Shown: positions 15,876-23,777 of the stretch, one piece after another | How positions within the stretch are numbered: position 1 is the stretch's first letter | Layout of the letters: each line of letters opens with the position of its first letter | Source: Nevskia sp. | Lineage (GTDB): Bacteria > Pseudomonadota > Gammaproteobacteria > Nevskiales > Nevskiaceae | Length of the DNA stretch: 64,000 nucleotides | Assembly (NCBI GenBank): GCA_023229645.1 | Contig: JALNYU010000007.1 | Span: forward strand, 135,934-199,933 | Direction: 5' to 3' | Notes under the pieces: generated by a model | Seen by the model: the letters and a program-made list of their open reading frames with translations, nothing else | The model's database searches: none | What the model was told of the DNA's origin: nothing | Position numbers and translations under genes: made by a program

Positions 15876-18461
15876 TTAAACGACGAAGTTGATCAGCTTA
15901 CCGGGAACGACGATCTGCTTCTTGATCGGCTGCTCGGCGAGAAATTTCTGCACATTGGCGTCAGCCAGCGCTGCGGCAATAACGGCCGCCTGATCGGTGC
16001 CGGCCGGCACGCTGATTTGGCCGCGCAGCTTGCCGTTGATCTGCACCACCAGCGTCACCGTATCCGCAACGCGCGCGCTGGCATCGGCCTGCGGCCACGG
16101 CGCATCGATGATCGCGCCACTTTGGCCGAGTTCTGCCCACAAGGTATGGCCGAGATGCGGCACGATCGGCGCGAGCACCCTCACCAAGGCCGACAATGCC
16201 TCCTGCAACACGGCGCGCCCGTTATCGCTAGCGTCATCGAACTTCGACAATGTGTTGACCAGTTCCATGCACGCCGCCACTGCGGTGTTGAAGTTATTGC
16301 GGCGGCCGTAGTCATCGCCGATCTTTGCCAGCGCATCATGCAGCTTGCGGCGCAGGTCTTTTTGCTCGGAGGTTAAGGTCTCGGCCACAAGTGCCGGCGC
16401 CACGCCGCGCGCCGTATGCTCATAAACCAGCTTCCAGACGCGGCGCAGGAAGCGCGCCGCGCCGTCGATGCCGGCATCGCTCCACTCCAAAGTCTGTTCC
16501 GGCGGCGCGGTGAACATCATGAACAGGCGTACGGCATCAGCGCCGTGCGAGGCGATGATCGTCTCCGGCTCCACACCGTTGTTTTTCGACTTGCTCATCG
16601 TGCCGAGACCAACCGAAACGACGGCCTCGCCGTTGGCTTTCAGCGTCGCCCCGGTCGCCGCGCCCTTCACATCGCGCTCGACCTGCACATCCTTCGGCGC
16701 AATCCACTCACGACCACCGTCCGCCGTTGTCCGGTAATAGCCTTCCGCCAATACCATGCCCTGCGTCAGCAAGCGTTTAAACGGCTCGTCGACGGCCGGC
16801 AAGCCGCAATCCCGCATCAGCTTCTGGAAAAAGCGCGCGTACAGCAAGTGCAAAATCGCGTGTTCGATGCCGCCAACATACTGATCCACCGGCAGCCAGT
16901 ACGCCGCGCGCTCGTCGAGCATCGCGGTGTCGTTGTCGCTGCAAGCGAAGCGCGCGTAGTACCAGGAAGAATCGACGAAGGTATCGAAGGTATCGGTCTC
17001 GCGCCGCGCCGGCTTACCGCATTTCGGGCACGCAACGTTGACGAACTCCGGCAAGCGCAACAGCGGATTGCCGCGGCCATCCGGCACCAAATCCTCCGGC
17101 AAGCGCACCGGCAAACTCGCTTCCGCCGCCGGCACGGCATCACAGGTTTCGCAGTAGATAATCGGGATCGGGCAGCCCCAATAGCGCTGCCGGGAAATGC
17201 TCCAATCACGCAGCCGATAATTGACGCGGCGACGGCCCGCACCCAGGCCTTCCAGCTTCGTCGCGATGGCATCGAACGCCGCCTTGAACGGCAAGCCACT
17301 GAATTCGCCGCTGTTCACAACATAGGCTTTTTCGGCAAACGCGGCCTCGGTGATGTCGCCCGCTTGCGCTGCCGATGGCCCGACGACCGCCTTGATCGGC
17401 AAACCATAGGCCTTGGCGAATTCCCAGTCGCGCTGATCGTGCCCCGGCACCGCCATCACCGCGCCCGAGCCGTAGCCCATCAGCACAAAGTTAGCCGCCC
17501 AAACCGGCACGCGCTCGCCGGTGAGCGGATGGATCACGTCGATCCCGAGCGCCACGCCGCGCTTTTCCATCGTCTCCAACGTGGCTTCGGTCACGTCGCC
17601 GCGCTTCGTGTCTTCGACAAACGCGGCGACTTTCGGATCCCGCGCCGCCGCGGCCAGCGCCAGCGGATGTTGGGCGGCGACCGAAACAAACGTCACCCCA
17701 TATAAGGTGTCTGGGCGCGTAGTGAACACCGTCAGCGTTTCGCCGCTGCCGGCCACTTTGAAGTCGATCTCCAAGCCTTCCGAGCGGCCGATCCAGTTCG
17801 CCTGCATCAACCGCACGGCTTCCGGCCAGTGCTCCAGCGTCTTCAGCTCATCCAGCAGTTCATCGGCGTACGCGGTGATTTTCAAAAACCACTGCGGAAT
17901 TTCCCGCTGCTCTACCAAAGCGCCGGAACGCCAGCCGCGGCCGTCGATCACCTGCTCGTTCGCGAGCACGGTTTGATCAACCGGATCCCAGTTCACAATC
18001 GAGTTCTTGCGGTAGACCAAGCCCTTTTTCAGCAGTTGGATGAAGAACCATTGCTGCCAGCGGTAATAGCTCGGTTCGCAGGTTGCGAGGCGGCGGCTCC
18101 AGTCGTAGGCAAAACCTAGCGGCTGCAGCTGCTGGCACATCGTTTCGATATTCGCGTGCGTCCACGCGGCCGGCGGCACACCGTTCTTGATCGCCGCATT
18201 TTCAGCCGGCAACCCAAACGCATCGAAGCCAAACGGTTGCAGCACGTTTTTGCCGAGCATCCGCTGGTAACGTGCCACCACATCGCCAATCGTGTAGTTC
18301 CGCACGTGCCCCATGTGAAACTTGCCGCTCGGGTACGGAAACATCGAAAGGCAATAAAACTTCTCGACGCCCGGCTTTTCAACCGCTTTAAAGCTCTGAT
18401 TATCCGACCAATAAGCCTGGGCGGCGCGTTCAACATCGGCAGGAACGTACTCGGGATTCAT
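15876..18461 (-). CDS. leuS: Leucyl-tRNA synthetase
   Basis: Class I aminoacyl-tRNA synthetase charging tRNA-Leu; 861 residues from the chosen start, practically the E. coli length (860). Signature HMGH near residue 51 (PYPSGKFHMGH) and the KMSKS loop as MSKSKNN near residue 620 are present. The CP1 editing domain (TTRPDTLYGVTFV) and the zinc-finger-like CETCD...CPKCGK segment are intact. The frame is open to 18584, but MNPEYVPADVERAAQAYW is the family N-terminus, so I start at 18461. Confidence 0.97.
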   Translation of the reverse strand: MNPEYVPADVERAAQAYWSDNQSFKAVEKPGVEKFYCLSMFPYPSGKFHMGHVRNYTIGDVVARYQRMLGKNVLQPFGFDAFGLPAENAAIKNGVPPAAWTHANIETMCQQLQPLGFAYDWSRRLATCEPSYYRWQQWFFIQLLKKGLVYRKNSIVNWDPVDQTVLANEQVIDGRGWRSGALVEQREIPQWFLKITAYADELLDELKTLEHWPEAVRLMQANWIGRSEGLEIDFKVAGSGETLTVFTTRPDTLYGVTFVSVAAQHPLALAAAARDPKVAAFVEDTKRGDVTEATLETMEKRGVALGIDVIHPLTGERVPVWAANFVLMGYGSGAVMAVPGHDQRDWEFAKAYGLPIKAVVGPSAAQAGDITEAAFAEKAYVVNSGEFSGLPFKAAFDAIATKLEGLGAGRRRVNYRLRDWSISRQRYWGCPIPIIYCETCDAVPAAEASLPVRLPEDLVPDGRGNPLLRLPEFVNVACPKCGKPARRETDTFDTFVDSSWYYARFACSDNDTAMLDERAAYWLPVDQYVGGIEHAILHLLYARFFQKLMRDCGLPAVDEPFKRLLTQGMVLAEGYYRTTADGGREWIAPKDVQVERDVKGAATGATLKANGEAVVSVGLGTMSKSKNNGVEPETIIASHGADAVRLFMMFTAPPEQTLEWSDAGIDGAARFLRRVWKLVYEHTARGVAPALVAETLTSEQKDLRRKLHDALAKIGDDYGRRNNFNTAVAACMELVNTLSKFDDASDNGRAVLQEALSALVRVLAPIVPHLGHTLWAELGQSGAIIDAPWPQADASARVADTVTLVVQINGKLRGQISVPAGTDQAAVIAAALADANVQKFLAEQPIKKQIVVPGKLINFVV

Positions 18462-18684
18462 AAGCGGGGGATCAGCGTCGTGGGGCCAAGAGGCGCGTAG
18501 TTTACAGGCCGTGCCCGCCGCTCGGGGGCTGTCTTCGCTCGCCTCCGAGAATGCAGCCCCCGCTGCCCATGCACTACCGAGCACGCGGCCGGTACCCCCG
18601 GCCTTATCGTCCTCGACCGCAATAAAACTGAGCGCCCAAGACGGAAGCCCACCACGCAGGAGGATTTAACCTAAGCCCAGACCC

Positions 18685-18708
18685 GACAAAATTTGTCAGC
18701 CACTGACA
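18685..18708. promoter_or_regulatory. TGTC palindromes, probable PilR enhancer sites
   Basis: Two overlapping perfect palindromes, GACAAAATTTGTC (18685-18697) and TGTCAGCCACTGACA (18694-18708), give three TGTC half-sites. PilR sites upstream of Pseudomonas pilA share a TGTC core, and the distance of ~100 bp to the -24/-12 element fits a sigma-54 enhancer. The 90 bp between are AT-rich, favouring DNA bending. pilS/pilR are not in the window. Confidence 0.5.
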
Positions 18709-18802
18709 CGCGCCGCGCAAAAACGGCCCGCGCCTCGAAAAAATATAAAAACTAATCATTGTTTAAAAAGGATTTTTTTGTAAGATACCGCCACCCAACA
18801 GG

Positions 18803-18818
18803 TGGCACGCTGCTTGCT
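18803..18818 (+). promoter_or_regulatory. Sigma-54 (RpoN) promoter of pilA
   Basis: TGGCACG, 4 nt, TTGCT is an exact match to the core -24/-12 consensus. It predicts transcription from about 18830, leaving a ~40-nt leader before the pilA ATG. RpoN/PilR control of pilA is well established in Pseudomonas; here it is inferred from the motif and the TGTC sites upstream. Confidence 0.88.
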
Positions 18819-18870
18819 GTTCTGCTGCTACCATCAAACCGCAGTTCCAGTCACTCAAAGGAGCATTTTC

Positions 18871-19317
18871 ATGAAGAAAGCACAACAGGGCTTCACCCTG
18901 ATCGAACTGATGATCGTCGTCGCGATCATCGGCATCTTGGCGGCGATTGCGATTCCGGCGTATCAGGATTACATCATTCGCGCAAAAGTTACGGAACTCG
19001 CCACCGCTGCAGACGCGTGTAAAACGTCGGTCTCTGAATACTATCAGTCGCAGAATGCCTTCCCGGCCAACCAAAACGTTTCTGGTTGCAGCGGTCAAGC
19101 TACGAAGTATGTTGCGTCACTGTCCGTTGGCGCCAGCAACGGCCAGATCACCGTCACCGCAAACACGTCCGGTAACGGCGCGTTGCCGGCCAGCATCGGT
19201 AGCATTTTTGCGCTGTCCCCGCTAACAACCGTGAGCGGCCAGCTAGACTGGATTTGCACCTCGGCTGCTGGCACAAATATCCAGGCGAAGTACCTCCCGG
19301 CAAACTGCCGCGGCTAA
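18871..19317 (+). CDS. pilA: Type IV major pilin
   Basis: A 148-residue type IVa prepilin. The leader MKKAQQG is cleaved before F8, followed by the canonical hydrophobic helix FTLIELMIVVAIIGILAAIA with Glu at mature position 5. The C-terminal disulfide loop is likely WIC...ANC (last ~20 residues); another cysteine pair lies at ~50-75. PilD (in this window) should cleave and N-methylate it and PilB/PilC assemble it. The start at 18871 has a good AAAGGAG ribosome-binding site; the longer frame from 18802 begins inside the promoter. A strong terminator follows. Confidence 0.96.
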   Translation: MKKAQQGFTLIELMIVVAIIGILAAIAIPAYQDYIIRAKVTELATAADACKTSVSEYYQSQNAFPANQNVSGCSGQATKYVASLSVGASNGQITVTANTSGNGALPASIGSIFALSPLTTVSGQLDWICTSAAGTNIQAKYLPANCRG

Positions 19318-19370
19318 GCCTTGAGATAGAATTAGGATTTACTACTGCCATTCAGGCATTGAGCGAACCA

Positions 19371-19398
19371 AGCACCGCTGAAAGGCGGTGCTTTTTTT
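19371..19398 (+). terminator. Rho-independent terminator after pilA
   Basis: AGCACCGC-TGAAAG-GCGGTGCT, a perfect 8-bp stem, followed by a run of seven T. It isolates the heavily expressed pilA message from the downstream modification genes. The first in-frame GTG of the next gene (19388) lies inside this hairpin. Confidence 0.92.
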
Positions 19399-19426
19399 AT
19401 TTGCGCTTTACAGCATTATATCGACA

Positions 19427-21295
19427 GTGATTACCGCGAAAACGCTGCGTGACGGGCTCGTACCAATCGGATACCTTCTAGTCAGCCTAGCTGCTGTCGG
19501 CGCGCTATATTGGCAAACGCATAATGCCCAGTTCGTTTGGGATGATCTATATCTCTTCGTCTACCAAACAGACCTACGGTTAGGCAACATCAGCTGGGCC
19601 GCAATATCACGGCCGATCTTGCCGGATACTACCTACTTCAGACCGTTAGTCTTATTAAGTTTTGCCATTGAATTCAGGCTGTCGGAACTTTCACCTAAAG
19701 TTGCCCACCTAGTTAATCTCAGCATACTCCTAGCGAACTGCAGCCTGCTCTTCTTTTGGGCGCGTGGCGTTTTTTCAAGGCTTGGCTTTAAGCATGTGGT
19801 TCAGCGAGCTTTTCTCTCGACACTGCTGTACGGCTGCCATCCAGCTTTGATTGAAGCAACGGCGTGGGTCTCAGGCAGGTTCGATCTGTTCGTTACATTC
19901 TTTTGCCTTGCTGCCCTGCTTGCGGACATAAGCATCGAAAACCGCATAAAACGCGCGCTTGTTGTATCTGTTTTTTTTGCTTTCGCGCTACTGTCGAAAG
20001 AAATGGCCGTTGTACTCCCAATTGTGCTTATGCTCCAACGTGCTGCTTTACAGCATGCAAACGACACCACCTTTCAGCGCGGCCTTTATCTCGCGGCTAA
20101 GGATTATCGGCTGCAACTATTACTGCTGGCATTGCTTTTCGTCGCTTATCTCGCGCTTCGCGCCAGCGCGGTTCATGGGTTGATACATATCAATCTAGGC
20201 TTGGCAACTGACGTTAGGGACTTTGCTAGTCATGCGGCGCTCGTGCTTCAAACATTTGCGTTTTACACCAAGATGGCAATCATTCCCTTTGGGCACATCA
20301 GCCCGCTACATCCGCTAGCTACCGCGGAGGTTCTGTATCCAGAAAATGCGGCGATTGCGGTGGGCAGCGCAGCAATTATCGGGCTTGCCATTTTTATGGC
20401 GTTACGCGGAACATTGGGTGGAATATTTCTCCTCTGTTTTTTTATTTGCTTGTTGCCAGTTGCGCATATCATCCCTCTAACAATTGGCAGAAACTACGGT
20501 TGCGAGCGCTTTCTAACGTTACCGTTGGTATTTCTAGCGGCGACAGTCGGCGGGCTGAATTTCCCCGCCGTCCGGCAATCGCTGTCGCTAAAACCGAAGT
20601 ATGTTATCGGAGCCCTATTAGGAATCTGGCTCGCCAGCGCATCTGCCACAACGTTCAGCATCATCGGCTTTTGGCGCTCAGATTTTTCATTATGGGCCTG
20701 GACGCATGTAAAACATCCCGAATTCGCGCAAGCGCGATCAGCCTATATCGCCGCATCGATCCGCGTAAGGCGTTATGACTTGCTAAAGCCAGTATTCAAT
20801 GCGCTGCTTGCGAAAGGACCAATGCAATCAGATGACCAGCTTTATTACGCAGACTATCTGATTCATACCGGAGCAATCGACGAGGGGCTGAAGTACGCTG
20901 AAGGAGCGCTATCGGTATATCCCAAGCTCCACGAGATAACCGACCCTGCCGAATATAAAAAATACAACAACGGCTCGACCCGGCTAATTCTGGCCTATGG
21001 ATATTCAGTTGCCGCGGATGGGTACGTACTAAGTGGAGATTACGATAAAGCGCTCAAAACTATCGATATTGGCCTTTGGTATCAACCGGATACGCCGCCG
21101 CTACTATTTCATAAGAGCCTGATTTTAGCTTTAGCCGATAAGGCCGACGAGTCACGAAAGCTATTTATGCGAGCCATAAGCTTAGCTGCCGAACAAGATC
21201 GTACGCTCGCAACCACTATTCGCATCACCTTCCTGCGAGGCGTCTGCGCTACGGGCCGAAAATTGCAAATATGCGAAGATCTCTCTCCCAGTTAA
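19427..21295 (+). CDS. TMTC-like GT-C glycosyltransferase with TPRs
   Basis: About 622 residues. The first ~400 form a multipass membrane domain resembling bacterial TMTC/O-mannosyltransferase-like proteins of the GT-C fold: an acidic WDD in the first periplasmic loop (FVWDDLYLF), FRPLVLLSF, HPALIEATAWVSGRFDLF and LLSKEMAVVLP. The soluble C-terminal ~200 residues look like tetratricopeptide repeats (LKYAEGALSVYPKL, ALKTIDIGLWYQPD). By family it would move a sugar from a polyprenyl carrier to a protein. Its position right after pilA, where P. aeruginosa strains carry the pilin glycosyltransferases TfpO or TfpW, suggests pilin as substrate (inference). A GTG at 19427 is preferred over 19388, which lies in the pilA terminator. 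GC is lower than in flanking genes. Confidence 0.7.
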   Translation: MITAKTLRDGLVPIGYLLVSLAAVGALYWQTHNAQFVWDDLYLFVYQTDLRLGNISWAAISRPILPDTTYFRPLVLLSFAIEFRLSELSPKVAHLVNLSILLANCSLLFFWARGVFSRLGFKHVVQRAFLSTLLYGCHPALIEATAWVSGRFDLFVTFFCLAALLADISIENRIKRALVVSVFFAFALLSKEMAVVLPIVLMLQRAALQHANDTTFQRGLYLAAKDYRLQLLLLALLFVAYLALRASAVHGLIHINLGLATDVRDFASHAALVLQTFAFYTKMAIIPFGHISPLHPLATAEVLYPENAAIAVGSAAIIGLAIFMALRGTLGGIFLLCFFICLLPVAHIIPLTIGRNYGCERFLTLPLVFLAATVGGLNFPAVRQSLSLKPKYVIGALLGIWLASASATTFSIIGFWRSDFSLWAWTHVKHPEFAQARSAYIAASIRVRRYDLLKPVFNALLAKGPMQSDDQLYYADYLIHTGAIDEGLKYAEGALSVYPKLHEITDPAEYKKYNNGSTRLILAYGYSVAADGYVLSGDYDKALKTIDIGLWYQPDTPPLLFHKSLILALADKADESRKLFMRAISLAAEQDRTLATTIRITFLRGVCATGRKLQICEDLSPS

Positions 21296-21350
21296 TGCAG
21301 ACAATGCAGTTGAGTTTTTCCTCATACGCCCGATGAGCTACGGTTAATGC

Positions 21351-21398
21351 TGACAAAATGACAAAATGACAAAATGACAAAATGACAAAATGACAAAA
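21351..21398 (+). repeat. Octamer tandem repeat TGACAAAA x6
   Basis: Six perfect copies of TGACAAAA end just inside the next gene, whose ATG (21390) is formed by the last repeat junction. Each internal junction also makes ATG-ACA-AAA-TGA, a three-codon ORF whose stop overlaps the next ATG. Arrays of short perfect units at a 5' end are typical slipped-strand (phase- or level-variable) loci. Confidence 0.9.
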
Positions 21399-23447
21399 AA
21401 ATATCGACTTATTCCGCTAAATAAGCTGGACCGTTTTGTGATGGGCCTTATTGTCGCCGCAACAGCGATTATTCATTGGGCGATTGGCTCGTGGCATTTT
21501 TCTCTACAGGCTCAATATTCTCGCGGCGCGCACGTCGTTGTTGACGCGATAATTCAACAGCCGAGGGCGTTTTTATCGTTGATGGCGCAAAGCATGGCGA
21601 TTGGCCTGCTTTTTTTTTTGGTGTTCTTTTTAATCTATCTACTTGCGCGTCCCGTTCAAACGTCAGAACGTTGGTACAACCGCACCTGGATAAAGCTAAT
21701 AGCCGTCTGGCTGGCTCTAGCCTGGCTAATGCTGAGGGCCAATGCAGGCCTTTTCCCGAATTCGCTCTGGTCCTGGATTTTTCTTCCGGTCAGTCGCCAG
21801 CCCATGTCCCGCGCCGTTGATTTTCTTAGTGGTGCATTGCTGCTGTGGCGATTTTATGAGTTGGTTCGCACAGTAATCGAGGCCACGTCTATACATTACA
21901 ACAACCTGCCTCGACGATTGCCGATAGCGACCTCTATAGCTATTATCGCCGTAGGCACGCTAGTTTATTTCTCGTCGGGAAAGGTGCTGACAGCAGGGAC
22001 ATTGGAGGAGAGAGCTAAGCACCCCAATATTATCGTCATAGGGCTAGACTCATTTCGCCGAGATGTTGCGCTAGGCGGCTCAGAGAGCTTTATCCCCAAT
22101 ATCGCAGCCTTTCGCCAACACTCGTTTATCGAAGCAAACGTTATCAGCCCGCTTGCTCGAACTTTCCCTGCTTGGGTAACCATTCTAACAGGGAAGTCAC
22201 TCTCAGAGCACCGGGCACGTTTTAATTTGTTTGACCAGTCAAAGATTAATCTTGACACAAGCTTTGCCTGGGATCTCAAACGCGCGGGCTATCGGACGGT
22301 TTACGCGACTGACGAGACCCGATTCAGCAATATCGGAAAGGAATTTGGCTTTGATTCTGTAATTGCACCTAGCCCAGGCGTGACCGATTTCCTACTCGGC
22401 CAAATCGGAGATCTACCGCTTCTCAATCTTGCCGGCCAAATGCCGTATCTGGAATTGCTGTTGCCGTCAGTTGTAGGAAATCGGGCATTCGCTCATTCCT
22501 ACCGTGCTAATAGTTTTGTCGGGCGAATAACCCGTGAACTCGGAAAATCGGATAACAGACCAACATTCATTGCGCTGCATCTTTGTCTCGCCCATTGGCC
22601 GTATTATTTTAGTCAGTCCGCGCCGCCGAACGCAGCCGTCTCGCAGCTTTATCCAGATGCAGTCCAAGAATTGGACAAACAATTTTCTGCTGTTATTAAA
22701 ACATTGACGCAGCTCGGCTATATTGACGATAACAGCCTGATCGCCGTCTTGGCGGACCATGGTGAAACGCTTGCTGAAGGCGACTGGACGCCATCGGAAA
22801 TCAACCTACATGGATCGGCAACTGCGCCTTCACAACGTGGCGGCGGGCACGGCGCGAATCTCATGTCAACGGCTGAGCGGGGGGTCTTTGTTATGTTTTC
22901 TGGTCGAGCCTCGGGACAGGAAATTGCTAGTGGGCAATCAGATCGGCTCGCGTCACTCGAAGATCTCCGTGAAACCTTGCTGTCCTTAGCCGGGATCAGA
23001 TCAACAACACACGCCGCCATGAGCATTGCAGACAAGTACTCGGAAGGAGACCCAATTAAACGTGAAACTCGCCGCTACGTCCTGCTTGAGACAGGGTTTA
23101 GACCCGAACACTTCGACCCTACGCACCCAGATCCTAATCAAGTGCTGGAAATCGCCGCTGCAAGTTATCAGGTCGTCGGGGCAGGTCGCGTGGTGCTAAA
23201 TGACGTTACTGTGCAAGCAGCAATGCAAGACAAGGACTTCGGCGTAACAGATGGCGACACCACACTGCTGGCAATTCGCAACGTCGGAGATGCCGGGTAT
23301 GCGGTTGTCGTCGACAAGCACGGTACAGGCACTTGGGACGTTTACGCGGGAAATGCTCCGGCTGAAGCCGCATTGCCTTTGATAGATTTTGCCTGCGCCG
23401 ACAATGAAATTCGCACTCGCATCCAAAATTTTTGCGTTGGCCACTAG
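21390..23447 (+). CDS. Sulfatase-fold membrane transferase/hydrolase
   Basis: A 685-residue inner-membrane protein. Residues ~1-205 hold about five transmembrane helices; ~210-600 form a periplasmic alkaline-phosphatase/sulfatase-fold domain (NIIVIGLDSFRRD; VLADHGETLAEGDW; GGGHGANLMS). The nucleophile region reads RTFPAWVTILTGKSLSEH: a Thr where sulfatases have Cys/Ser, as in phosphoethanolamine/phosphoglycerol transferases. I infer a transferase acting on a surface glycan or the pilin, but hydrolase activity is possible. It starts in the TGACAAAA array and has a T10 tract at 21610-21619, both potential phase-variation points. It lies 94 bp after the glycosyltransferase gene, in the same low-GC block. 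Confidence 0.72.
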   Translation: MTKKYRLIPLNKLDRFVMGLIVAATAIIHWAIGSWHFSLQAQYSRGAHVVVDAIIQQPRAFLSLMAQSMAIGLLFFLVFFLIYLLARPVQTSERWYNRTWIKLIAVWLALAWLMLRANAGLFPNSLWSWIFLPVSRQPMSRAVDFLSGALLLWRFYELVRTVIEATSIHYNNLPRRLPIATSIAIIAVGTLVYFSSGKVLTAGTLEERAKHPNIIVIGLDSFRRDVALGGSESFIPNIAAFRQHSFIEANVISPLARTFPAWVTILTGKSLSEHRARFNLFDQSKINLDTSFAWDLKRAGYRTVYATDETRFSNIGKEFGFDSVIAPSPGVTDFLLGQIGDLPLLNLAGQMPYLELLLPSVVGNRAFAHSYRANSFVGRITRELGKSDNRPTFIALHLCLAHWPYYFSQSAPPNAAVSQLYPDAVQELDKQFSAVIKTLTQLGYIDDNSLIAVLADHGETLAEGDWTPSEINLHGSATAPSQRGGGHGANLMSTAERGVFVMFSGRASGQEIASGQSDRLASLEDLRETLLSLAGIRSTTHAAMSIADKYSEGDPIKRETRRYVLLETGFRPEHFDPTHPDPNQVLEIAAASYQVVGAGRVVLNDVTVQAAMQDKDFGVTDGDTTLLAIRNVGDAGYAVVVDKHGTGTWDVYAGNAPAEAALPLIDFACADNEIRTRIQNFCVGH

Positions 23448-23777
23448 TCAGCCAGCAAACAAATTGCATGAAGGTCTTAGCGATAGCACGCATTAAGGAA
23501 GGTCTGATTAACTCGCAATTTCAGCAAAATTATGATCGCAACTCGTTGTTTTTACTAATGTCTAAAGTTTTACGATTGAATTAATCAGAGTGTCCTTAAT
23601 CGATCATAGATAGCCGCATCCCGTTCTTTTAAAACGTTTGCTTTCCTGATATTGCATACATAGAACGTAAAAAAAGACGTCCAACGGCGTGACCACAATC
23701 AGCAATCGTATCTGCAACAAAGCCGCATACGGCGCGCGTCAGCAAGAGAGCGATACTACTTTTACTCGTAACCGATT
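23448..23777. other. Intergenic, AT-rich, holds a MITE-like element
   Basis: 330 bp without a gene. Besides the inverted-repeat element at 23492-23600 it is AT-rich and should contain the promoter of the following membrane-protein gene, though no clear consensus pair was chosen. Confidence 0.5.
23492..23600. mobile_element. Candidate MITE with imperfect terminal repeats
   Basis: A 109-bp unit bounded by ATTAAGGA-4nt-CTGATTAA and, in inverse order, TTAATCAG-4nt-TCCTTAAT: two perfect 8-bp inverted blocks separated by the same 4-nt gap at both ends. The interior is AT-rich and non-coding. This is the build of a miniature inverted-repeat element, possibly derived from an IS5-like element. Only one copy is visible in the window. 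Confidence 0.45.

Noticed and set aside
16416..17705. 429-codon open frame on the plus strand
   Set aside because: Antisense to leuS; Arg/His/Gln-rich shadow.
19388..19426. Start of the glycosyltransferase at 19388
   Set aside because: That GTG lies inside the pilA terminator stem and lacks a ribosome site; 19427 is preferred.
21351..21398. CRISPR-like repeat
   Set aside because: The units are 8 bp and contiguous without spacers; it is a simple tandem repeat. No CRISPR array or cas gene was seen anywhere in the window.
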